Part shown: in pieces, positions 7,450 to 15,209 of the stretch
Position numbering within the stretch: the first letter of the stretch is position 1
Layout of the letters: every line of letters begins with the position of its first letter
Assembly: GCA_002402005.2 (NCBI GenBank)
Contig: NVUS02000144.1
Location: 1-16,274, forward strand
Origin: OCS116 cluster bacterium
GTDB lineage: Bacteria; Pseudomonadota; Alphaproteobacteria; Rhizobiales; OSC116
DNA length: 16,274 nt
Reading direction: 5' to 3'
Notes under the pieces: model-generated
What the model was told of the DNA's origin: nothing
The model's database searches: none
What the model saw: only the letters and a program-made list of their open reading frames with translations
Translations under genes and position numbers: made by a program

Positions 7450-8778
7450 ATGGCTATAATTACAAAACAAAAAACTCCAGATCGCCCAGCGCCTTTATCA
7501 GAAACTTCGGTAGTGGGATGGTTGCAGAAAAATCTGTTTAGTTCGGTGTTTAACACTGCGCTGACGCTCATCACTATATTCATCATCTATTTAACGCTAA
7601 GTGGTGTTGTTGTTTGGGGCTATTTAGACGCTACATTCGTGGCCGAAAAACGCCGCGAATGTTATGACAACAGCCTAACCGGTGCATGTTGGGCAGGGGT
7701 GATTGCGTGGCTGGACAATATATTCTATGGCCGTTACCCGCGTGAAGAAATATGGCGGATTGATTTTGGTGGTCTGCTATTGGTGGCGTGGATGTTGCCA
7801 TTGTGGTTATCAAAGGTCAAAGGTAAAATATTGATCGGCGCCTCGGTGATTGTTTTCTATCCATTTTTGGCGGGTTATATGTTTACCGGTGGTGACAAAG
7901 GCTGGTTTATGCAGTTTATGGTGACCGGCGCGATCACCGCTTTCGTTATTAACATGACTAACATGTTGGTTGGGCTGCTTAAAAACACGAGTCTTGATGT
8001 GTTTTTAATGCAGCTGTCTGGCCAAGCTGATGCCGGTGATAAAACCCAGCGCAATATATTGTTGGCTATGGTCGCGACTTTGTTTGTTGCGGCGTTTTTA
8101 TGGCAAGCCAGTTGGAATGTGACTGAAGTTGTTTGGACCAAATGGGGTGGCCTGTTTTTAACCTTGGTGATTGCCGGTATTGGCATCGCATCCTCCATGC
8201 CGTTGGGTATCTTTTTGGCCTTGGGCAGGCGCAGTAAATTGCCGGTGGTGCGGGTGTTGAGTACTGGTTTTATTGAGATTTTTCGCTCGGTGCCGCTGAT
8301 TACGGTGTTGTTTATGGCGACCACTATGTTCCCATTATTTATGCCCGAAGGGTTTGTGCTGAATAAATTGGTGCAGGTTATCATTGCGGTCATTTTGTTT
8401 AATGCTTGTTACATGGCTGAAATTGTTAGGGCGGGCTTGCAAGCTATACCCAAAGGCCAATTCGAAGGCGCACACACAATTGGTTTGGGGTATTGGGGCA
8501 CGATGGGTCTGATCATCATGCCGCAAGCGTTAAAGCATATGATACCGAATATTGTTGGCAATATCATTGGTTTGTTGAAGGATACAACCTTGGTATCAAT
8601 CATTGGATTATTTGATATCTTGGGCATGTTACGCTCGATCAGTAAAGATGTGCCATGGGTTGGTTTACACAAAGAACCATTAATCTTTGGGGCTATGTTA
8701 TTTTTCATCATCTGCTTCTCCATGTCCAAATATAGCCGACATTTAGAAGTGAAATTATCAGCTGGCGACAAGCATTGA
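7450..8778 (+). CDS. aapM: General L-amino-acid ABC transporter, permease AapM
   Basis: AapM is the second membrane subunit of the Aap importer. It has 442 residues, including the N-terminal extension with the Cys-containing region RRECYDNSLTGACWAGVIAWL that is usual in AapM. The C-terminal half carries the transport domain: EIFRSVPLITVLFM near residue 275, the EAA loop AEIVRAGLQAIPKGQFEGAHTIGL near residue 323, and KDTTLVSIIGLFDILGM. The ATG at 7450 has GGAG (7438-7441) located inside the end of aapQ, so the two are translationally linked. It is expected to form a heterodimer with AapQ and to bind the AapP ATPase. Confidence 0.92.
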   Translation: MAIITKQKTPDRPAPLSETSVVGWLQKNLFSSVFNTALTLITIFIIYLTLSGVVVWGYLDATFVAEKRRECYDNSLTGACWAGVIAWLDNIFYGRYPREEIWRIDFGGLLLVAWMLPLWLSKVKGKILIGASVIVFYPFLAGYMFTGGDKGWFMQFMVTGAITAFVINMTNMLVGLLKNTSLDVFLMQLSGQADAGDKTQRNILLAMVATLFVAAFLWQASWNVTEVVWTKWGGLFLTLVIAGIGIASSMPLGIFLALGRRSKLPVVRVLSTGFIEIFRSVPLITVLFMATTMFPLFMPEGFVLNKLVQVIIAVILFNACYMAEIVRAGLQAIPKGQFEGAHTIGLGYWGTMGLIIMPQALKHMIPNIVGNIIGLLKDTTLVSIIGLFDILGMLRSISKDVPWVGLHKEPLIFGAMLFFIICFSMSKYSRHLEVKLSAGDKH

Positions 8779-8797
8779 GCGCATTAAGGGAAACGAT

Positions 8798-9574
8798 ATG
8801 AGTGAGCAACAAACGACGGGCCAACTGGCTTCGGCAGCATCAAGTGAAGTGATGATTGAAATCAACCAGATGAACAAATGGTATGGTGATTTTCATGTGC
8901 TGAAAGATATAAATTTAACCGTGCACAAAGGTGAGCGGTTTGTGATTTGTGGGCCATCTGGCTCGGGCAAATCGACCCTCATTCGGTGTATCAATGCGCT
9001 TGAAGAGCATCAAGAGGGTGATATCATTGTTGATGGCATTAAGCTGGGCAAAAACCTTAAAAACCTCGATCACATCCGTACCGAGGTTGGTATGGTGTTT
9101 CAGAATTTTAACCTATTTCCGCATTTGACCATTTTGGAAAACCTAACATTAGGCCCGATATGGGTGCGCAAAATGCCCAAAGCCGAGGCGATTGAAACCG
9201 CGATGATGTATCTGGAACGGGTTAAAATTCCTGAACAGGCTGAAAAATATCCCGGGCAAATGTCCGGCGGGCAACAGCAGCGGGTGGCGATTGCGCGCTC
9301 TTTATGCATGAGCCCCAAAATTATGCTGTTTGATGAACCCACTTCGGCACTTGACCCAGAAATGATCAAAGAAGTGTTGGACGTGATGGTCGAGCTGGCT
9401 GAAACCGGCATGACCATGATTGTGGTGACCCATGAAATGGGCTTTGCCAAAACCATTGCCGATGAAGTGATCTTCATGGATGCGGGCGACATTGTCGAAC
9501 GCAATAAACCAGAAGCATTCTTTGGCAATCCGGAGCATGAGCGCACTCAAAAATTCTTGAGTCAGATTTTATAA
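8798..9574 (+). CDS. aapP: General L-amino-acid ABC transporter, ATPase AapP
   Basis: This 258-residue ATPase of the polar amino-acid transporter family powers AapJQM. Motifs seen: Walker A GPSGSGKST (52-60), Q-loop VFQNFNLFPH (100-109), signature MSGGQQQR (155-162), Walker B IMLFDEP (175-181), D-loop SALD (183-186) and switch His in VTHEMGFA (His212). A short polar N-terminal tail of about 18 residues precedes the domain. The ATG at 8798 follows AAGGGAA and lies 19 bases after the aapM stop. The asparaginase gene follows after 22 bases with a good ribosome binding site and no terminator, so it is very likely co-transcribed. Confidence 0.94.
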   Translation: MSEQQTTGQLASAASSEVMIEINQMNKWYGDFHVLKDINLTVHKGERFVICGPSGSGKSTLIRCINALEEHQEGDIIVDGIKLGKNLKNLDHIRTEVGMVFQNFNLFPHLTILENLTLGPIWVRKMPKAEAIETAMMYLERVKIPEQAEKYPGQMSGGQQQRVAIARSLCMSPKIMLFDEPTSALDPEMIKEVLDVMVELAETGMTMIVVTHEMGFAKTIADEVIFMDAGDIVERNKPEAFFGNPEHERTQKFLSQIL

Positions 9575-9596
9575 CCCCGTTATTCGGAGGGCTGAA

Positions 9597-10616
9597 ATGT
9601 CTTTTGAAACATTTGCCGAAATCACCCGTCATAATATTGTCGAAAGTCGCCATTTTGGCGCGGCGGCGATATGCGATGCCGATGGCACTATTGTGCACCA
9701 ATGGGGTGATGTTGACTCACTTATTTTTCCACGCTCGGCGCTAAAGCCCGCGCTGGCTATCGCGCTGATCGAAAGCGGTGCGGCTGATGCTTATCAATTG
9801 AGCGATGCCGAATTGGCTTTGGCCTGTGCCTCACATAATGGCGAGCCAATTCATAGTGATGGCGTCGCGGCTTGGCTAGCGCGTTTGGGTTTAACACCCG
9901 ATGATTTGGCTTGTGGCTCAGTGCTGCCAGATGACCAAGCAACCGTGCATAAAATATTGGCTCAGGGGCAGGGCAGCTGCCGCATTCATCACAATTGTTC
10001 GGGCAAGCATGTGGGCTTTTTAACTTATTGTCTGCATCTCGGGCTGCCAATAAAAGGCCATCATCTTAGGACTCATCCGGCGCAACAAAATGGTTTGGAT
10101 ATCCTATCAGATTTAGCGAATGTGGATTTGTGTTCCTCCCCGATGGGCATTGACGGCTGCGGTTTTCCGGCCCCAACAATGCCTTTGGCAAAACTTGCAC
10201 ATATGGTTGCAAGTTTTGCTGACCCCTCAAAATTATCTGTAGAGCGCAGCAAAGCCATATATCGCTTGCATCAGGCCATGAGCCATAAGCCGTTTCATGT
10301 ATCTGGTCATGGCAGTGTGGTCAGCGATGTAATGCATGTAACCAAGGGCAAAATATTGGTGAAATCCGGCGCAGAGGGCATTATGACCGCGGCAATTCCG
10401 TCGCTCGGTTTGGGCATAGCGCTTAAAATTGCTGATGGCAGCGCGCGGGCGCGCGGGGCTGTTTTGCTGGCAATGCTGAAGTCACTAGATGTTTTATCAG
10501 ATGTTGAGCTAGATCAACTACACAACCACATCAAGCCAAAAATATTTAATTCACGTCATGAATTTGTCGGTGAAATTCGCGCGACAATTCATCAGGAGAA
10601 AAGCCAATGGGCATGA
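9597..10616 (+). CDS. L-asparaginase, Rhizobium etli type (Asparaginase_II family)
   Basis: This enzyme hydrolyses L-asparagine to aspartate and ammonia. It is 339 residues long and belongs to the Asparaginase_II family (PF06089), unrelated in sequence to the E. coli AnsA/AnsB enzymes. Residues known as catalytic in the R. etli ReAV enzyme appear one position earlier: Ser47 and Lys50 in FPRSALKP, and Ser79 in CASHNGE. The zinc site Cys134, Lys137 (HHNCSGKH), Asp186 and Cys188 (MGIDGCGFP) is also complete. Lys256 in KSGAEG is a likely further active-site residue. There is no signal peptide, so it is cytoplasmic. GGAGG (9586-9590) precedes the ATG. Placement after aapP suggests it uses asparagine imported by Aap. 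Its end overlaps the next gene by 10 bases. Confidence 0.92.
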   Translation: MSFETFAEITRHNIVESRHFGAAAICDADGTIVHQWGDVDSLIFPRSALKPALAIALIESGAADAYQLSDAELALACASHNGEPIHSDGVAAWLARLGLTPDDLACGSVLPDDQATVHKILAQGQGSCRIHHNCSGKHVGFLTYCLHLGLPIKGHHLRTHPAQQNGLDILSDLANVDLCSSPMGIDGCGFPAPTMPLAKLAHMVASFADPSKLSVERSKAIYRLHQAMSHKPFHVSGHGSVVSDVMHVTKGKILVKSGAEGIMTAAIPSLGLGIALKIADGSARARGAVLLAMLKSLDVLSDVELDQLHNHIKPKIFNSRHEFVGEIRATIHQEKSQWA

Positions 10617-12151
10617 ATATACTTTTTATAACCGTGGATCAATGGCGGGGCGAATGCCTCGCTGCGACCGGACACCCGATTGTCAAAACCCCGCATTTAG
10701 ATGCGCTTGCGGCAGATGGGGTGGCGTTTCAGCACCATTATGGCCAAGCCACTCCGTGCGGCCCGGCGCGCGTTTGCTTATATACCGGCATGTATTTGCA
10801 CAATCATCGTTCATTGTTAAACGGCACACCATTAGATGCCCGCCATACCAATGTGGCTTTAGAAGCGCGCAAAGCCGGTTATCAGCCGGTATTATTTGGT
10901 TATACCGATGTTGGGCTAGACCCACGCCATCAAGAAATTGTTGATGATTATGAAGGTGTGCTGCCCGGCATGGACGCGGTCTGCCATTTGAATAGCAAGC
11001 GCAAGCCATGGTTGGCCTATCTGGAGCAGAAGGGCTATGACATCGCACATGCGCCACATAGTGTATTTGCGCAACAAGAGAATTATCCTGATGCCGAAAA
11101 TAAAGGCCAAACTTACGCGCCGGCAATTTTTAAAGCCGAGGACAGCCCGGCGGCATTTTTGGTCGGCGAAACCATGAATTATATCGACGGTCACCAACAA
11201 AAGCCTTGGTTTGCGCATGTTTCATTTCTTTCGCCGCATCCACCATTTGTCGCCCCAGAACCTTATCATGCGATGTTTGATGCTGATGATATGCCTTTGC
11301 CCGTGCGCCATGCAACATGGCAAGAAGAAACCAAACAACACCCGTGGCTGGAATATTATCTAACCCACAGTTCGGCCGCAGCCGGTTTCACCACCCAGCC
11401 CGAAAAATTTGATAGGTTGGATTTGCCCGATCAAGAATTGCAACAGATCAGAGCCACTTATTATGGCATGATGGCCGAAGTGGATGCCCAAATCGGCCGT
11501 TTGGTCGCGCATTTAAAACAGACCGGTATTTATGATGATACGCTGATTATTTTTACCTCTGATCATGGGGAGAATATGGGTGATCATTATGCCCATTCCA
11601 AATACACCTATTTTGAGGAAACCTTTCATGTGCCTTTGATCATTCGTGACCCTTCAGATGCCGCCAATTCAACCCGCGGGAATGTTGTTAAAGCTTTTAC
11701 CGAGGCCGTTGATCTGATGCCAACCATGCTGAATGCGATCGGTCAGGATATACCGCACCAATGTGATGGCAGCTCATTGCTTAGCTTCACCCGTGATGCA
11801 CCGCTGAAAGAATGGCGAACTGAAGCCCATATGGAGTTTGATATGCGCGCGCCTTATGACGGCAAGGGCGCACCACCATTTGGCCTGAAAATGAATCAAT
11901 GCATGGTCAACATCATCCGCGATGACCACTATAAATATGTGCATTTCACCACATTGCCACCTTTATTATTCGACCTGCAAAATGACCCAGATGAATTTAC
12001 CAACCTTGTCAATGATCCCAAATATCATAATGTGGCGAGTGAATATGCCAGTAAATTATTGAGCTGGCGGATGGAAAATGATGAGCGGGCATTAACCGAT
12101 ATGCATTTAACCGCCGATGGCGACGTTGAAAGTGGTATGCGTTTGTTGTGA
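10607..12151 (+). CDS. Sulfatase-superfamily hydrolase, phosphonate monoester hydrolase-like
   Basis: This 514-residue formylglycine-dependent hydrolase closely resembles the phosphonate monoester hydrolases of Rhizobium and Burkholderia, promiscuous enzymes that cleave phosphonate monoesters, phosphodiesters and sulfate esters. Seen: metal ligands Asp11 and Gln12 (VDQWRG), the formylglycine motif CGPAR with Cys51, Asn72, Tyr99, His211 (SPHPPF), Asp319-His320 (TSDHGE), Lys332, and the C-terminal YKYVHF and LPPLLFDLQNDPDEF segments. The position matching Thr107 of the characterised enzymes is Asp101, which may alter substrate choice. There is no signal peptide, so it is cytoplasmic. AGGAG sits 8 bases before the ATG, and the gene overlaps the asparaginase by 10 bases, implying coupled translation. 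No formylglycine-generating enzyme is encoded in the window. The natural substrate is unknown; a sulfate ester is as possible as a phosphonate. Confidence 0.88.
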   Translation: MGMNILFITVDQWRGECLAATGHPIVKTPHLDALAADGVAFQHHYGQATPCGPARVCLYTGMYLHNHRSLLNGTPLDARHTNVALEARKAGYQPVLFGYTDVGLDPRHQEIVDDYEGVLPGMDAVCHLNSKRKPWLAYLEQKGYDIAHAPHSVFAQQENYPDAENKGQTYAPAIFKAEDSPAAFLVGETMNYIDGHQQKPWFAHVSFLSPHPPFVAPEPYHAMFDADDMPLPVRHATWQEETKQHPWLEYYLTHSSAAAGFTTQPEKFDRLDLPDQELQQIRATYYGMMAEVDAQIGRLVAHLKQTGIYDDTLIIFTSDHGENMGDHYAHSKYTYFEETFHVPLIIRDPSDAANSTRGNVVKAFTEAVDLMPTMLNAIGQDIPHQCDGSSLLSFTRDAPLKEWRTEAHMEFDMRAPYDGKGAPPFGLKMNQCMVNIIRDDHYKYVHFTTLPPLLFDLQNDPDEFTNLVNDPKYHNVASEYASKLLSWRMENDERALTDMHLTADGDVESGMRLL

Positions 12152-12255
12152 GTTGGGCATTCGCTTTTGCACAATTGATATAATGTTGATAACGGTTCTG
12201 TGGGCGCAATGGGCGCGATCTAATTATTGGGGAATATAACGCTTTTATCATGTCA

Positions 12256-12284
12256 TTGACAGCATTTGGTGGATTGCGTAAGTT
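12256..12284 (+). promoter_or_regulatory. Putative sigma70 promoter of the XRE-cupin regulator
   Basis: TTGACA (12256-12261) and TAAGTT (12279-12284) are separated by 17 bases. The predicted start point, near 12291, falls on or just after the first candidate ATG at 12290. If this promoter is the one used, translation more likely begins at ATG 12305 from a very short leader. Confidence 0.4.
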
Positions 12285-12289
12285 GCAGC

Positions 12290-12856
12290 ATGAAAGAAAA
12301 AAACATGATCTCGGAGCGCTTGGCCAAGCGCCTTAAACAAACCCGCAAAAGCAAAGGCTTAAGCTTGGAAGCCACGGCAAAATTGTCGGGTGTTTCGCGC
12401 TCTATGTTGTCACAGATCGAGCGTGGCGAATCCAGCCCGACCGTGGCCACATTGTGGAGTTTGACCAATGCTTTACAGGTGGATTTTGCCGGCCTGTTAG
12501 ATGAGGGTAAAGCTGATTTAAAGATTAAAGAGATTCTGCGCGCCCAACGAACCCCAACCATTGATAGCCAAGGTGAGGGGTGTCGCATACGCATTCTTAG
12601 CCCGGCCGAGCAAGTCGGACAGACCGAAATTTATGAACTAGAATTTACCAAAGATGGCGCTTTGGTCAGTGAAGCCCATAGCCATGGGTGCGTCGAGCAT
12701 GTCACTGTGCTTGAAGGTAGCTTGAGAATAGAAGTTGCTGAAGAATCAGCTGAATTACAACAAGGCGATACAATTCGCTATGCTGCGGATTGTAGCCATG
12801 CGATTTATGCAAATGGTGAAAAAGCCAAAGCTTTATTGATTGTCTATAATTCTTAA
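12290..12856 (+). CDS. XRE-family regulator with C-terminal cupin domain
   Basis: This is a two-domain DNA-binding regulator of 188 residues, or 183 if it starts at ATG 12305. Residues 10-65 form a Cro/CI-type helix-turn-helix (RLKQTRKSKGLSLEATAKLSGVSRSMLSQIERGESSPTVATL, shown here by its family pattern). Residues 115-188 form a cupin barrel with HSHGCVEHVTVLEGSLRI and GDTIRYAADCSHAIY, whose His residues could bind a metal or small ligand. Family members usually control a neighbouring catabolic or transport operon in response to its substrate. Here the downstream neighbour is kbl-tdh, 86 bases away, with a palindrome in its promoter, so threonine or glycine metabolism is the likely target. 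An in-frame TTG at 12266 is rejected as start because it lies in the promoter. Confidence 0.85.
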   Translation: MKEKNMISERLAKRLKQTRKSKGLSLEATAKLSGVSRSMLSQIERGESSPTVATLWSLTNALQVDFAGLLDEGKADLKIKEILRAQRTPTIDSQGEGCRIRILSPAEQVGQTEIYELEFTKDGALVSEAHSHGCVEHVTVLEGSLRIEVAEESAELQQGDTIRYAADCSHAIYANGEKAKALLIVYNS

Positions 12857-12889
12857 ATATCCATTATATAAGATTTTCATTCTTTTATA

Positions 12890-12920
12890 TTGACATTATC
12901 CGTAAAAACGGATTTTATAT
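12890..12920 (+). promoter_or_regulatory. Putative kbl-tdh promoter
   Basis: TTGACA (12890-12895) is followed by an AT-rich -10 region, TTTATA (12914-12919, spacer 18); shifting the register by one base gives spacers of 17 or 19. Transcription would begin near 12927, and GAGG (12932-12935) lies 7 bases before the kbl ATG. Confidence 0.5.
12898..12913. promoter_or_regulatory. Palindromic operator candidate within the kbl promoter
   Basis: ATCCGTAAAAACGGAT is a perfect 16-bp inverted repeat (6-base arms, AAAA centre) filling the spacer between the -35 and -10 elements. A protein bound here would block RNA polymerase, so repression is expected. The XRE-cupin regulator encoded just upstream is the natural candidate. 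No second copy was found elsewhere in this window, including at the regulator's own promoter. Confidence 0.55.
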
Positions 12921-12942
12921 CCTTAAATCACGAGGTGTCAAT

Positions 12943-14151
12943 ATGAATGAACAATTTTTACAACATATCAAAAACCAGCTAATTGAAATTGAACAGGCTG
13001 GAATGTACAAACGCGAGCGTCAAATCACCTCCAAACAAGCGGGGCGTATTGACGTGAATTTAAATGGCGCTCAACATGATTATGTGGTCAATCTATGTGC
13101 CAATAATTATTTGGGGCTGGCCGACAATCAGCAACTTGTTGACGTTGCAAAAACTGAACTTGATGAGCAAGGTTTGGGTATGGCCAGTGTGCGTTTTATA
13201 TGCGGCACGAAAGACAGCCATCGGGAGCTGGAGCAAAAATTAGCTAAGTTTTTGGGCAAACAAGACAGCATATTATTTGCTGCATGTTTTGATGCCAATG
13301 GTGGTTTATTTGAACCTTTGCTGACCCAGCAAGATGCCATCATTTCTGACTCATTGAATCATGCCTCGATTATTGACGGCATTCGGCTTTGCAAGGCACA
13401 AAGATACAGATATCAGAATTCCGATATGACGGAACTTGAACAAAAACTTATTGAGGCCAAGGAAAATGGCGCGCGCTACATTATGATTGCCACAGATGGC
13501 GTGTTTTCTATGGATGGTTATCTTGCCAAATTGCCTGAAATTACTGCATTGGCTAAAAAATATAATGCCTTGGTTATGGTTGATGATTGCCACGCGACAG
13601 GCTTTATGGGCCCGCAAGGCAGAGGCACACCGGCACATTTTAATGTGAGTGATGATGTGGATTTGCTGACCGGTACATTGGGCAAGGCGCTTGGCGGTTC
13701 TATCGGTGGTTATATTGCCGGCCCGCAACCGATTATTGATTTGTTGCGCCAACGCGCGCGACCGTATTTATTTTCAAATTCTCTGCCGCCGATGATTGTG
13801 GCTGCGGGCATTGAGGCGATTAAATTGGTTGAAGTAGGTGATGATTTGCGCACTCAATTGTTTGAAAATACACGATTTTGGCGCGAAGGGCTTGTTAAGT
13901 TGGGTTTTGATCTTTTAGCAGGCAGCCACCCTATCGTTCCGGTTATGTTGGGCGAGGCGAAATTGGCGCAAGATATGGCGGCGCAATTGTTTGATGAGGG
14001 TGTATTTGTGGCGGGTTTCTTTTTCCCCGTCGTGCCCAAAGGCAAGGCACGCATAAGAACCCAGATGAATGCAAGCTTAACCCGTAAAGATCTTGAATTC
14101 GCCCTTGCCGCTTTTGAAAAAGTTGGCAAATCATTAGGAATCATAAAATGA
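12943..14151 (+). CDS. kbl: Glycine C-acetyltransferase (2-amino-3-ketobutyrate CoA ligase)
   Basis: Kbl is a PLP-dependent cytoplasmic enzyme that splits 2-amino-3-ketobutyrate with CoA into glycine and acetyl-CoA, the second step of threonine degradation. At 402 residues it is close to the E. coli length and belongs to the alpha-oxoamine synthase family. Seen: CANNYLGLA (52-60), GMASVRFICGT (79-89), the cofactor contacts Asp214 and His217 in VDDCHATGF, and the Schiff-base Lys248 in TGTLGKALGG. The tail carries RIRTQMNA. GAGG lies 7 bases before the ATG. The stop overlaps the tdh start as ATGA (14148-14151), so the two genes are translationally coupled, the standard kbl-tdh arrangement. Confidence 0.95.
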   Translation: MNEQFLQHIKNQLIEIEQAGMYKRERQITSKQAGRIDVNLNGAQHDYVVNLCANNYLGLADNQQLVDVAKTELDEQGLGMASVRFICGTKDSHRELEQKLAKFLGKQDSILFAACFDANGGLFEPLLTQQDAIISDSLNHASIIDGIRLCKAQRYRYQNSDMTELEQKLIEAKENGARYIMIATDGVFSMDGYLAKLPEITALAKKYNALVMVDDCHATGFMGPQGRGTPAHFNVSDDVDLLTGTLGKALGGSIGGYIAGPQPIIDLLRQRARPYLFSNSLPPMIVAAGIEAIKLVEVGDDLRTQLFENTRFWREGLVKLGFDLLAGSHPIVPVMLGEAKLAQDMAAQLFDEGVFVAGFFFPVVPKGKARIRTQMNASLTRKDLEFALAAFEKVGKSLGIIK

Positions 14152-15209
14152 GCCAAACCTTAGAAAATAAATCGAACGGTATGAAGGCATTGGTCAAAGC
14201 CAAACCCGAAATTGGTTTATGGATGCAACATGTGCCGATGCCAGAAATTGGTGTCGATGATGTGCTGATTAAAATCAACAAAACTGGCATTTGCGGCACT
14301 GACATTCACATTTGGAATTGGGATGAGTGGTCACAAAAAACCGTTCCTATCCCTTTGGTAACCGGGCATGAGTTTGCAGGCGAGATTGTTGAGTTGGGCA
14401 GCCAAGTGAAAGACCTTTATATTGGCCAGCGTGTCTCGGGCGAGGGGCATTTGATCGGCCATAAAAGCCGTGCAAGCCGGGCGGGAAAATTTCATCTCGA
14501 TCCTGAAACCAGAGGCATCGGGGTCAATGAGCAGGGTGCATTTGCGCAATTTTTAAAACTTCCAGCTTTTAATGTCATTCCTTTGCCGGATAACATTAGC
14601 GATGACATTGGTGCGATTTTAGACCCGTTGGGCAATGCGGTGCATACGGCTCTTTCGTTTGATTTGGTTGGTGAAGATGTATTGATAACCGGCGCCGGCC
14701 CCATTGGCATTATGGCGGCTGCCGTGGCCAAACATATAGGTGCGCGCCATGTGGTGCTAACCGACATCAACCAAGAGCGTTTGGATTTGGCGGCCAAAGT
14801 TGCTGACATAACCATTGTCAATGTCGCCAATCAAGATTTGAAACAGACCGCTGCGGACTTAAACATTGTAGAAGGCTTTGATGTTGGGCTAGAAATGAGC
14901 GGGTCGCAAATTGCACTGGACCAAATGATTGACAATATGGTTATGGGTGGGCGCATTGCTATGCTGGGAATACCGCCGGGTAAATCTGCGGTGGATTGGT
15001 CGAAAATTGTGCTTAAATCTCTGACCATTAAGGGCGTATATGGCCGAGAGATATTTGAAACTTGGTATAAAATGCTGGCTATGCTGCAAAATGGGTTGGA
15101 TGTGAGTGCGGTCATCACCCATCATTTTAAGGTCGATGATTTTAAGGACGGGTTTGCCACGATGAAATCTGGGCTGAGCGGTAAAATTATCCTTGATTGG
15201 TCTTCTTAA
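14148..15209 (+). CDS. tdh: L-threonine 3-dehydrogenase lacking the structural-zinc cysteines
   Basis: Tdh oxidises L-threonine to 2-amino-3-ketobutyrate with NAD+, feeding Kbl. It is a 353-residue zinc-dependent MDR dehydrogenase. The catalytic zinc site is intact: Cys49 (GICGTD), His74 and Glu75 (GHEF). The NAD-binding GAGPIG and the Tdh hallmarks LDPLGNAVHTALSFDLVGEDV and YGREIFETWYKM are present. The structural zinc lobe is not conventional: positions matching E. coli Cys93, 96, 99 and 107 are Gly104, Ser107, Ser110 and Asp118, with no gap in the alignment. The start at 14148 has AGGA (14136-14139) and overlaps the kbl stop. It adds 11 residues compared with E. coli, whose start would correspond to ATG 14181. 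The 3' end overlaps a decayed LysR fragment on the opposite strand by 23 bases. Confidence 0.94.
   Translation: MSQTLENKSNGMKALVKAKPEIGLWMQHVPMPEIGVDDVLIKINKTGICGTDIHIWNWDEWSQKTVPIPLVTGHEFAGEIVELGSQVKDLYIGQRVSGEGHLIGHKSRASRAGKFHLDPETRGIGVNEQGAFAQFLKLPAFNVIPLPDNISDDIGAILDPLGNAVHTALSFDLVGEDVLITGAGPIGIMAAAVAKHIGARHVVLTDINQERLDLAAKVADITIVNVANQDLKQTAADLNIVEGFDVGLEMSGSQIALDQMIDNMVMGGRIAMLGIPPGKSAVDWSKIVLKSLTIKGVYGREIFETWYKMLAMLQNGLDVSAVITHHFKVDDFKDGFATMKSGLSGKIILDWSS

Noticed and set aside
7875..8393. Long - strand open frame inside aapM
   Set aside because: It lies fully within a well-supported permease gene, has low-complexity composition typical of the antisense of a membrane protein, and has no recognisable domain.
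10683..11126. Long - strand open frame inside the sulfatase gene
   Set aside because: It is antisense to the conserved catalytic region of the sulfatase, is rich in Arg, His and Cys as such shadows usually are, and lacks any family motif.
12167..12184. TTGCAC and TATAAT upstream of the XRE gene as a promoter
   Set aside because: The two elements are only six bases apart, far from the required spacing of about 17; the TTGACA-TAAGTT pair downstream is better.
12199..12216. Direct repeat GGGCGC-N3-GGGCGC in the sulfatase-XRE gap
   Set aside because: It is a six-base repeat that occurs once, with no link to a promoter or gene end, and is easily explained by chance.
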